Shown here: piece by piece, positions 1-9,648 of the stretch
Layout: each line of letters starts with the position of its first letter
How positions within the stretch are numbered: position 1 is the stretch's first letter
Notes under the pieces: model-generated
Told to the model about the DNA's origin: nothing
The model's database searches: none
The model's input: the letters and a program-made list of their open reading frames with translations, nothing else
Assembly (NCBI GenBank): GCA_963576565.1
Contig: OY755038.1
Span: 63,529,622 to 63,593,621, forward strand
DNA length: 64,000 bases
From: Aspidapion aeneum
Lineage: Eukaryota; Arthropoda; Insecta; Coleoptera; Brentidae
Direction of reading: 5' to 3'
Program-made: the position numbers and the translations under genes

Positions 1-2689
1 TTTTATAGAGCTAGGTTTGGAGGTTATATAGTGTCCAGGAAGTTACCTTAAAAAGGAGGCATTCCATCGAATTACTGTGGACATGGCATTATCTGGACAT
101 CGTAATTGGAACTTGAGATCACAGGTTTCGGGAAAAATCACATAAAAACTTTCGATTGTTTTGTTTATCTGTAAAATTTCGTAATTTTCTTTGACGTTCA
201 TGAACATAAACAGCTGTTCTGCTGGGGCATGGCGGCGTTGCTGCATCACAAATGGTTTCAGTAACAGGAAGAAAACATTTAGATGAACATTTCATTCGTT
301 TATGTTTATTTTCGAGTTTGATAAGGAGAAGATAAAATAAATACGAGTTAGGCACTTTTGTAAATGGGAGATAAACGAGGGATAAAAACCAGGACTAAAA
401 GAATAAACAAAATCGTATTTTTATATTATAATAGGTTAATAACTAACTCAGTCGGATTGAAGGGTTGTGTAGGGCTGGCTAGTGGTGAACAAACTTAACA
501 TCTGAGCACTCTTGTGCCGAGTTTAAGCAGAAGTTCAATGTGTATTTTTAGGTTCAAGTTCAGAAACAACTTTATTAATGTAGAAATGTTTTAGTTTGAA
601 TCTTAGAGAAAACATATATAAAGAGCAAAGGAAACTTTGACTAAAACTGTAACTAAAATACAACTAAATTCTACACTTAGTATAGCTTTACTCATATGAA
701 AATTGGTTGAGTGTTCGAATATTCCTGGGTTTGATGCATGCTCTGATCTCCAGTAATTGATTTTACAGTTGATGGTTTCAATGCTGAGCTTCTTATAGTC
801 CGGCTGGTTATTTTCCTCCTACTTGCTATGTTGGCAGGGGTCCGGTAGGCAAATGTTCGGTTCATGTATGGAGGGAGTGTCGATGTCCTTGTTATAAAAA
901 TTTCAACCGTGGAAATAGATCCGACAACACTTCAATGTGCGTTTTACGTATTCTCGATATCCCCTTGGTCGATGCTGCCCCCTGTAGACCGGTACGGAAT
1001 TATTAATGTATTTCCTCATTGGTTAGTTTGAAAACCGCGGGTTTTTTTCTCCAGGCTGGCAAACCGGATTTAGTGATTTTTCGGCGAGAGCGTTTTTTTA
1101 TAAATGGGTTCGCATCCTTATTTGAATTTAACCGGGAAAATTTGGTTGGTACTGTGTACTGTCCCCACCAAATCTAGAAACGATTCCCGGCGACTTCATT
1201 TTTTTTGTGTTCTCGACAAAGTGTCTTGTCTCTTTCCTAAAGAATTTTGGCTGGGCTGGTGGCCGTCTATTGGTGTCGCCATTGTTTTTGTGGTTATTGG
1301 TACTTAATAGCACTGCAGTAGTAGCAGATTATACCAAAGACGGTGTAACTGTGAGCCGTCGTGTTTAGGCGAATCTTAAGTGACGCTCACACCCTCTGAG
1401 AGAGATTTAAGGCGGCCTACGCCGTTTCTACGGAAAGAGCAGTGCCCTGTCCAATCCATCATTGGGACAGTTGTGCTGGACGCTGGTGTGAAGCCGGGTG
1501 TAGCATTGTATCCCTGGGAAAGGGTTTTTACGCTCGGGCAAGGATCCCACAAACCTTTCACGACCATGTGCTGCCCTAGTACCATGTGCTAAGGGATCTT
1601 CAGGCGAGGCGCGAGCAGGACGAGGACCCGGAGTAGTAGGGGAATGTCTGGAAACAACTCCAGGTTCACAAAACAAAACACCCTCTTATTTATCATACAA
1701 TAATCCAGGACCAAGGTAGGAGCAAGCTTTAGATATAATTTTTTTTTACATATAACTTTCCATATAATTTTTTCATTAAGTACAACTTTTGCATTCTTGT
1801 AAACGCAAGATAAGGTATGACGTCATGACCAAAATTTTGCGGCATAACTTCCATTTAAATTGTACTGTATCTCTGAAAGAGTTTGTTTGAACTTGGTTTC
1901 ATCTTTATTTTTTTTCCTTTTTTACCCCATATTCGAAATATACAAGATGAGCTAAATTTTTGTGTTATTTGTACAATCCCAATGACCAACTTTGCAGAGA
2001 CAAAAGAGAGATGAGGTTATATTTTTTGAGCGGTTTCCTTACATTGTTTTACCTCATGGGGAAGATCTCGGACTGGGTTGCTGTCTGTCTCATTCTACCT
2101 AACGTAGAATGATGACAGCAGATATTTGGTCTAGATCTCCCCTATGACGGAATAATTTTGGAAGTATATTTTTTTTACAATCATTTATATAACTGAGTCT
2201 CACACTACTGACTCAGATGTAGGTACACTATGACCTGATAAAGGAGTCCATCTACCTGTAACGTACCTCTAGTTTTGTCATCTTAATTCAATCTTTTACA
2301 ATTTTATTTTGTCGATGAGTCAATTTTTTTTTTGGGTTTTTTAATTGGACAAGTACTCTGGAAGCCTCGGAAGTAGGTAGAATTTCATTGTTTGGCTACA
2401 ACGTTTGGGTTGAACTGTATTTTAATTAAGATCTTCTTTGTAAAACATTGATATTAAAACACTGTGGCGCTTAAAATTTTCTTATTTCTGAACCCCCCCT
2501 TCTCCACTGTATAAAAGTTACCGGGCATATCAATGTTTTACCTAGCTGGAAAATACAGTTCTGTTTCCAGATATTTGTTTAATTACTCAGTAATTTTTCT
2601 TTAGTGTCACAAATTGGCACAGCGTTATTATTCTATTTATAGTGTCACAAAATGGCGGCAACGTATTTAGTTTGCCACAAATGTCACCC
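1..2689. other. Unassigned AT-rich DNA
   Basis: I see no gene and no recognisable transposon protein. Reading frames are short (under 85 codons) and overlap on both strands. A GC-richer block at about 1380-1640 stands out from the AT-rich surroundings and is open in several frames for 60-80 codons. Its translations match nothing I recognise, so it may be a fragment of an old insertion or simply a composition island. Confidence 0.5.
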
Positions 2690-3955
2690 AACGCATTTTA
2701 ATTGGCCACAATTTTTTTCGGTTAGTTTTTATTCAATTTCGGTTAACTTTCAATAATTTTTTTTAACTTTCACTTACTTTTAGTTTATTCTTAGTTATTT
2801 TCATTCACTTCCGGCTTACTTTTAGTTTTACTCGCTTCCGGTTCACTTTTAGTCACTTCCTGTAGCTTTTAAGTCGTTTCTGGTCACTTCTGGTTCACGT
2901 CATTTCGGGTTACTTTGAAATTAATTTCCGGTACTTCATGTTAACTCTCAGTTGCTTTCTATTCATTTTTAGTCACTTCCTATTACTTTTAATTAAATTC
3001 TGCTTTGCTACGTTTCGGTTTTATCTCACTCTCAGTCAGTTGTGAGTTTCTTGTAATCACTTATGGATTTTTTAGTTACTTCTGGTTTAGTTTCAGCAAC
3101 TTTTGGACGCTTTTAGGTAATTTCTGGTAAATGCCGCTTTAATTTTGTTACTTCTAGTAAACTATGCGGCACTTTCGGTTAATTCTAAGTCATTTCCGGT
3201 TACTTTTAAGTCATTTCCGATAATTTCCCGCTTTCTTTTAGGCACTTCCTATCACTATAAGTCATTCCCAGTTCACTTCAAGTTACATCCGGTTTACTTT
3301 CAGTTTACTTTTGGTTACTTACAGTTAGTTTCAGCTTATCTCCGGTAACTTTTGATCATGGTTTGGTTTACTTTTAGTCATTTTCGGTTACTTTTAAGTC
3401 ATGGCCAGTCTCTTGCGGTTGACTTTACTCACTTCTGATTCACTTTTAGTCACGTTTGGCTTTAGTTCAGTCACTTTTGGCTTTAGTTCAGTCACTTTCG
3501 GTTCACTTTAAGTCACTTTCGGTCACTTCTAAGTCATTTCAGTAAACTTTTAGTTTCTTTTTTGGTTCACTATTAGTAGGTATTAAGTTCGGTTCGGTTC
3601 GGTTCGGTTCGGTTCGGTTCTAATCACTTACGGTTTTCTAAGTCACTTCCGGTCAAGCGTCAGTAATTTCAGGCCATTTACAACCACAATTCCGGTTTAG
3701 TTTCAGTTACTTCCCGTAAAGTATGAGTTACTTCTGGTTACCTTTAATCTAGTTCTGGCTACTTTGAAGTTATTTCCGATAACTTCATGCTTTTTGCAGG
3801 CACCTGCGTTTCAGTTTCAGTCACTTTCGGTCAGTTTTAAGGCATTTTTAGTTTCCGGCCTACTATCAGTCACTCCCTGTCACTTTCGGTTTACTTTCAG
3901 TGACTTTCGGTTTAATTATAGTCAATCCCGGTTACTTTTCATGGATATTTTCGTA
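2690..3955. repeat. Degenerate minisatellite of AGTCACTTCCGG-like units
   Basis: About 1.25 kb is built from endlessly varied copies of a 10-11 base motif in two alternating forms, roughly AGTCACTTCCG and GTTTACTTTT, giving a higher-order period near 21 bases. Copies differ by substitutions and small indels, so the array is old. Nothing suggests coding: frames are broken every 60-70 codons. A pure GGTTC pentanucleotide run lies inside it at 3587-3620. Confidence 0.8.
3587..3620. repeat. (GGTTC)n microsatellite
   Basis: Almost seven perfect copies of GGTTC occur in a row within the larger minisatellite. Their perfection against the degenerate background suggests a recent local expansion. The unit is not the insect telomere repeat TTAGG. 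Confidence 0.9.
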
Positions 3956-5430
3956 CTTTAACAGAACTTTCTCTAAAAACACTTGTTCTAAACAGGTCTC
4001 GAAGTACAAATTGTGAAAGGCTTTCGCGGCACACCCACCAGGTCTCGAAGTGTTTTTCAGATTTTTGTTAAAAATCGTTAGATTTGTCCTAATTATTTTC
4101 TGAATATTTCCAGTTGTTTCCAGAACTTAAAAAAAAATGGGAAAAGATGGATTTTATAAATTAAATATTATACCGTCATAGTTATTTATCACCTGTACAT
4201 TATTTTATTATTATTAAAAATGTTGTCCAGAAAATGGCTAAATTGGCTCTGTGAAATTGGGATTGCGCTGAAAAACTAGAGGGTTATGAATCTCATCATT
4301 GTGTTGTCAGGGAATGAACTTTATGGACTATCAAATTTACACGATACTATTAGGAGAAATTAAGAAAATAGTGAACTGGCCGGTTTAGCAGACCGATAAA
4401 CACACGGCAGTAAAATAACGAACTGTCCGTTGATGAATGATCCTGAACAAACTCGTTTGTCAAACTTACACTAAGTAGGTTCAAAATTGATTGTAAATCT
4501 AGCTTAAGAATTTAAGCAATCAAAATTTATCAATACCACCGACGATGTAGTTTTATACTTACCCATAGACGAATTAAATAATTAGTATACTGTGGACTTA
4601 CCTTCATTAATATTGCGTAACTTGTCATATTTTCCACTGTGAAAAACTAATGTCCCTAAATAATTTGACAGTCCTTACGTTTAGTTATTTTAAAATCAAA
4701 TTATTTAGGGACACTAGGAAAAATCACTCGTTAAAGTTCAGTGATAAGCAAGCAACTGCAATGGCCAAAACCGCGATGCTTTAATACAAAATTGCATAAG
4801 GGACCCGAATCCAGGTATGCAGTCACTTTTTTGGCACTCAACGCTTACGTAATTTAGTAGGTGCATTAGCCTGCTTTACTCATATGTGTTTATTTTATAT
4901 TTATTTATGATACCATAAATATTCAGGGTGTCCCAAATAAAAGTTACCTATGTTTTTCTTGTGCATTTGTTCTTTCTACTGGCCTACCGTGCCATACTTA
5001 ACATATCTCTCGCGCGCATCTGAAAGTATACATACATATGAAAGAAGGAGGCATGCAGAGCCTTGCCGATAACGGTCCAATGATTGCCTGGGGATGCTTA
5101 CGGGTCAGATAAGGTTTCCCGGCAAAATGGAAAGATGAAAAATGTTTTTGTAAAAATAGTTCTGCCAGATGCCGTCATATACAGAAATTGCAAACATTTT
5201 TTCCAATTCTTATTTTGATTTTGTACGTTTGGATTTCCATAAATACCCTTATCCGTCTCTTTTCCATAGACGTTCGCTTCTTTAGATTTGAAAGAGTAGG
5301 GCGAAAAAAGTTACTTTATCAAAACGAAATAAACAGTTACTCAGCTACCAATAGTAACATTAAAATATAAACATAAACATCAAGCTTATGCTTAAATTAA
5401 ATAAATTATTCAAGTTTATACTAAAGTGAT
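3956..5430. other. Unassigned DNA with a hairpin and a transposon-end-like motif
   Basis: No coding region is seen. The stretch holds a perfect 18-bp inverted repeat at 4651-4713. At 4924-4947 it has the motif CAGGGTGTCCCAAATAAAAG, which recurs with one change at 40583 and resembles the end of a mariner-like or other DNA transposon. No matching partner end was found nearby. Confidence 0.4.
4651..4713. repeat. Perfect 18-bp inverted repeat (hairpin)
   Basis: TGTCCCTAAATAATTTGA at 4651-4668 is exactly reverse-complemented at 4696-4713, with a 27-base loop. Flanking bases do not pair, so the arms are probably the whole structure. It could be a minimal MITE or a chance palindrome retained from one. 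Confidence 0.7.
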
Positions 5431-5500
5431 TTTCCTTGTCCTTCTTCTTAGTACGCCGTCTCCTCATCGAGGGTTGGCGAATAATTTGGTAGTCATAATT
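5431..5500 (-). pseudogene. 3' end of an RTE-like LINE, split off by the Gypsy insertion
   Basis: Read on the minus strand, this continues the LINE relic that resumes at 17871. Joining across the AATT target duplication restores a C-terminal motif typical of RTE-clade reverse transcriptase proteins: a run like FANPR, a stop, then GDG and arginines. In the family the last residues normally read close to ANLRRGDGT just before the stop and the 3' end. The in-frame stop shows decay before the Gypsy arrived. Confidence 0.65.
5497..5500. repeat. Target site duplication AATT (left copy)
   Basis: AATT immediately precedes the TG of the 5' LTR and is repeated at 17871-17874 directly after the CA of the 3' LTR. 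A 4-bp duplication is normal for Gypsy integrases. Confidence 0.85.
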
Positions 5501-6333
5501 TGTAACGTGTCAAAAATTCCAGGCCAAAATATGAACAAATAATGAACGAAAACTACATAACTCACTCCTTTTATTTAGGTTTTAGGTTAAGTAAAATCAT
5601 AATTAATTACTATAAGGTTACCTTTCTTAATTAGGAGTATAGTCTCACCTTGTTCTATGTTTATAGTCCATTGGGACATGAGTCTGTGCCAGCTTATAAG
5701 TTCTGGTTACGGATTTCAGGCAACCTTGCATTGTAAATTGTTTTAAGCCTCGGTTAGAAAAATAGCCAGCTTGGTTTTCTACTCAGCACAGTCTCATCTT
5801 GCCTTGGGTTAATAGTGCAGTTTCTATCATTGGAAAATGGTTCTTTTTGAGGAAAATCCGGAAAACAGTCCTAAAAGTGAACCCAAACTATCAATGTTCT
5901 GATGACTAAATTGAATTGTGTCCTGGTTTTTACCTTAACTTTTGTGCTAACAATTATCCTAGTGAAGTCCTGATCTGTTTTCACACCGCGTTTTCCACTA
6001 GTTTTTCATCATTTTTAGCGATTTTCCTCACACCTTGAAAATTTGTTTTGTTTTGAAAATATGTTCTGTGACACAGCTGAATTTTGACAGATGCGATGTA
6101 GCCAGATGTACTAGAACTTAACTGAGACTGCTACTTTTCTAGCGCTATCCTCTTGGGAAAACTTGTGTTATTTTCTGGAGAAGTACGGTGGTTGTGCTAG
6201 TTAAATTTATTCTTCATCAAGCCCCTCAAGGCCAGCGTAAATACCGTTGTAGAAGCCATAATTTAAAAGTGACTCGAACAATGTAATGTTTTCAATCAAC
6301 CAACAACACTGTAGTGACGTCACTCTGAAACCA

Positions 6334-6468
6334 CACATAGAACAAGTAGATCGTAGAATCTGGTTAGAAAAGTCGAGAGAGATTTGGATTTGCCTTTTAC
6401 CGCACATAGAACAAGTAGATCGTAGAATCTGGTTAGAAAAGTCGAGAGAGATTTGGATTTGCCTTTTA
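6334..6468 (+). repeat. 69-bp tandem duplication inside the 5' LTR
   Basis: The block starting CACATAGAACAAGTAGATCG at 6334 is repeated from 6403 with no mismatch over the 66 shared bases. The same duplication is in the 3' LTR (16294-16428). It lies well upstream of the TATA box, so it falls in U3. By analogy with retroviral enhancer duplications it could carry paired activator sites; that role is inferred only. Confidence 0.85.
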
Positions 6469-7654
6469 AAACCCTTTTTTTTGGTGGCTTGGTCCTAGAT
6501 GGTCGATTTTGATTTTGGGCCCCTTTTTCGCCAAATAAGTTTTTGGGAAAAATCGCGAGGTTGTTTAAGAGAACCCTCATATTGTAGGCCCTCCCGTTTA
6601 GCTAATGAATTCACAGTGAATTATTAGCATATGTGTTAAATCACAGAATTGACGGGACAAACATATCGCCATGTGGGGTAAGTTCGTTTTTTTAGTGCAG
6701 TCCTTTCTTTATATTTCATTCTTTTTGTGCCCAGTAAGGCCTTGTATGCTAAACAAAGCCTTCTTTGGTTGCAGGCCATCTGAGAACTTCTGCTAGAGAA
6801 AAGTCTGCATCTTATGCCGCCAACACTTTTAGGCCGTCCACCATCTAGAGGTAATATAGTCTTTTTCTTAATAAAACCGTACATAAAGTAATGATCATAT
6901 GACTTTTAATTAAACTACAATGATCTACTGGTTTCCTAACACCTTGTTCCTTGTTTTAGGCCTTCTTCTTTTATTGATTATCTTCCGTCTGAGTCAACCT
7001 ATTGGCCCTCTGCACTTGTCTCCCTCTTTGCTACCTTCTAGAAGAGGCCAACATTTTGTTGACAAACCATAGCCCTTTGAGTTCCATGTCTTGGGTTCCG
7101 ACCAAGCTGGATAAGTACGGAGATTCTCAGATATGTTGAGGTGGTAACTATAGCGTAACAATCTAATGTGCCCCTTTCCATACATTCCTGCCCTGGTGCC
7201 CTTATCACAATTTGAGTATTTAATAATTACATTAACATTTAAAACTACACATAAACAGTTATTCTAAATGTAGGTTACTAAATAAATAACAAGGGTCCCT
7301 TGCGCAAGTGACACTAGAGTAAAGAACTTACTTAACTTTGTGATACCAAATGCCTAGAAATAGTTTTCGGAGATTTGTAATTTTTAGTTAGAATAAGGAT
7401 GAGACTGCCATACTACCTGTTATTTAGTTTTGAATGTGGAAACTTTTAAATGATGTATAATACATTTATTTTTGGAAAAGTGATATTTTATTTGAGAACG
7501 AAGGTTCCCACTTTTCTTGTTAGTTTTAGTTTGCATTAGGCCTCCTTTGGTCAAAGTGGGTGGCGCCATTTACATCAAATTTGAAGCTTTACCCCCCCTA
7601 CTCTCCATACTTAAGCTTCCGGGTATAAACCAAAAGGAGGTTCCTTTTCCATAA

Positions 7655-7660
7655 AATAAA
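7655..7660 (+). terminator. Possible polyadenylation signal AATAAA in the LTR
   Basis: AATAAA is present here and, in the 3' LTR, at 17615-17620, where it would act. It lies about 190 bases before the proposed transcription start, which is far for the usual 10-30 base spacing to the cleavage site, so the real signal may be a variant elsewhere. Confidence 0.3.
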
Positions 7661-7813
7661 TTGTGTAATCACCACCCACACTTAGTGAGCTCTCTACCTA
7701 GCTCGATATTTTGTCAGGCACAGGCTGGTAACTTTGGAATCAGTGATAATACCTGGCCAGCTGTGATAAACTGTCTAGTAGAAAAATAACTGATACAATT
7801 TCTTGTTACAAAA

Positions 7814-7821
7814 TATATAAA
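7814..7821 (+). promoter_or_regulatory. Candidate TATA box of the Gypsy promoter
   Basis: TATATAAA occurs 97 bases before the LTR end. A CAGT-type initiator-like sequence lies about 28 bases downstream (near 7841), the usual distance for insect RNA polymerase II promoters. If it is used, R and U5 together would be only about 70 bases. The same site in the 3' LTR is 17774-17781. Confidence 0.45.
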
Positions 7822-7913
7822 CCAGTAGTAAGAAAGAAGCCAGTACAAATTGGCAGTTCAAGAAGTTTTAAACTGGTTCTTAAACTGGTACTCATTGATA
7901 AGTTGGTACAAAT

Positions 7914-7930
7914 TGGCGCCTCCAACGTGG
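7914..7930 (+). promoter_or_regulatory. Gypsy tRNA primer binding site
   Basis: TGGCGCCTCCAACGTGG starts 3 bases after the LTR CA. It begins with TGG, the complement of tRNA 3'-CCA. The first seven bases and the CAACGTGG block resemble a lysine-tRNA primer site, but two extra bases separate the blocks, so the primer identity is uncertain. A different tRNA that fits without a gap is possible. Confidence 0.7.
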
Positions 7931-9648
7931 TAGTCTAGCTTTGGTGTATGGCAGTTTCTGGTTTTGGTATCACAATGGAGTTACAATGTTGAGAAAGTTA
8001 TACAACAATATTTTCAAATTTTAGAGCACATATTTACACTATAAAAACCATACTATTTTTAGAGTTTTGTATAATCCCTTTTTTACCTTTGCTTTGGTTG
8101 CTTTTTGGTTGGCAACAAAAGATGAGTTTGATCAGGTTGACTTGAGAGTACCTAGTTTGAACTAAACTTTAATTTTTTTTTTCAGAACCTTTTAAGGGTC
8201 TGGTTTTGTCCACATTGTACATAAGTGGGTTTTTTTTTGTTGTAGCCCTTAAATATTTAGTAGATTTTACTTAGGGTGAAAATAAGCTCCCATCTTCTTG
8301 ACTATACACTGTGGCACAGAAAATCTGGTCATTGGTGAAACACCTGCCCTGGTGGCACTTTGGAAAGGAAAATCTTTCAATCAACTTTCTCAGAACTTGG
8401 AATTTTTATTATTTTTTTTTATTTTCGGGTTTAGGTACTGTTGGGTACAGATATATACAGTGTGTTAATAAAGTTCAGGTGTCTTTGTGATTGACAAAAG
8501 ACTAATGGTGCATTAGTTTATCTTGTAGGAAACATCATAAGGATTTTTAGGCATCATTGTGTTTTCTTCTTACCCCCCTACAATTATTAAGGTCACTGAG
8601 CCCCTGAAACTTCTTTTGAGGCTGTTGTACTTTCTTAAGTTTACTAATGAGCCCCTAAAACTTGGTCACCTTGTCATATTTTGCTAAGGTCACTAAAGCC
8701 ACTTAATTTTTTCTTTTGGCAGCCTGGCCGCTTTTTGTAAGGTCACTCCTTCCGCTTAAATTTTTTTAAGACCCCTGTCTCCTTTGATAGAAAAAAGAGG
8801 CCACTGGACTTAATAAAAAATTTTTTAGGCCCATTAAAAATATTTTTTAGGGCTCATATTTTTATTAGGGTCTCTGGACAAGCATAGAAAACTGTTGTTT
8901 TGCAATAAGTTACTGTGCAAGAAAAAAAAAGAGGAAAGCTCTCTTAAAGATCCCCGTGTATATTTTTTTTTTAAATCTTTTCCCTACATAATTTTTGTTT
9001 TTTTAGTTTGCATTGGTTGATTTTTTTTAACTATGGACAATTAATGTCCTTAGGTAAGTTTAGGAATTGGGAAAAAAATTTTTTTGGCCCCTCCGTTACT
9101 TTGGCAGACCCCCCCCCATTTTAAGAATAAACATTTCTTAGGAAAATTTTATTTGAGAGCAATATCTCCTAAAGAAAAATAACATAGGAGCAATATCCCT
9201 GCAAAACAAAATTTTATTTGAGAGCAATATCCCTGCAAAACAAAATTTTATTTGAGAGCAATATCCCTTCAAAACAAAATTTATTTAAGAGCAATTTCTT
9301 TTAATATCCCTTAAAATTATATATACATTTAAGCATATTACATCTCGACATCAAATTTGTTTAGGAGCATTAGCTTCGGAGAGCAAAAGTGTTTTTTTTT
9401 TGCAGATGTTTAATTGATTTTGTCATGCTGCCGCCGTGATTTTTTTTTTCTTTTCTTCTTTCGTTTTGGTTTTTTAAAAAAAACTTAGCGTGTGGCTTTC
9501 GGTGTTTTTTTTTTCTGTTTTTTTTTTGTATTTTTGGGTCGGGTTGAATAAACAAAACAAATTGTAGACATAAGTGATTAGTTATAAGTGAAGTTAGTAG
9601 TAAAGTTTGTTTGTTCATATTTCAAATAGAAAATATAGATTAGTGAAA
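7931..9648 (+). other. Gypsy untranslated leader
   Basis: About 1.7 kb lies between the primer site and the first ATG of gag. It is T-rich, has many short upstream frames and no protein I recognise. Its 3' part carries 34-bp tandem repeats (9139-9300) and long homopolymer T runs just before gag. A leader this long would hamper cap scanning, so splicing or internal initiation is conceivable, but no clear splice pair was identified. Confidence 0.7.
9139..9300 (+). repeat. 34-bp tandem repeats in the Gypsy leader
   Basis: GCAATATCCCTGCAAAACAA-type units start at 9190, 9224 and 9258, exactly 34 bases apart. A more divergent unit starts at 9159 and a partial one follows 9280. The three central units are nearly identical. 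They lie in the region where retroelement packaging signals often sit; that role is inference only. Confidence 0.85.

Larger units (their letters stand above)
5501..7910 (+). repeat. Gypsy 5' LTR (2410 bp)
   Basis: It begins TGTAACGTGT and ends GTTGGTACA, giving the canonical TG...CA ends. It is shared base for base, as far as I can read, with 15461-17870. At 2.4 kb it is long for an insect Gypsy LTR. It contains a 69-bp tandem duplication, a TATA box near its 3' end and an AATAAA signal. Short frames inside it are identical in both LTRs and match nothing I know, so I treat them as noncoding. Confidence 0.95.

Noticed and set aside
3587..3620. GGTTC run as telomeric repeat
   Set aside because: The unit is not TTAGG or a known arthropod telomere variant, and it is embedded in a minisatellite.
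6207..7185. Short frames inside the Gypsy LTRs, identical in both copies, as possible LTR-encoded proteins
   Set aside because: Identity follows from LTR identity. The frames are short, overlap on both strands and match no family.
9607..9648. Start of Gypsy Gag-Pol at 9607
   Set aside because: The codon there is TTG. The first ATG, with a good Kozak context, is at 9649.
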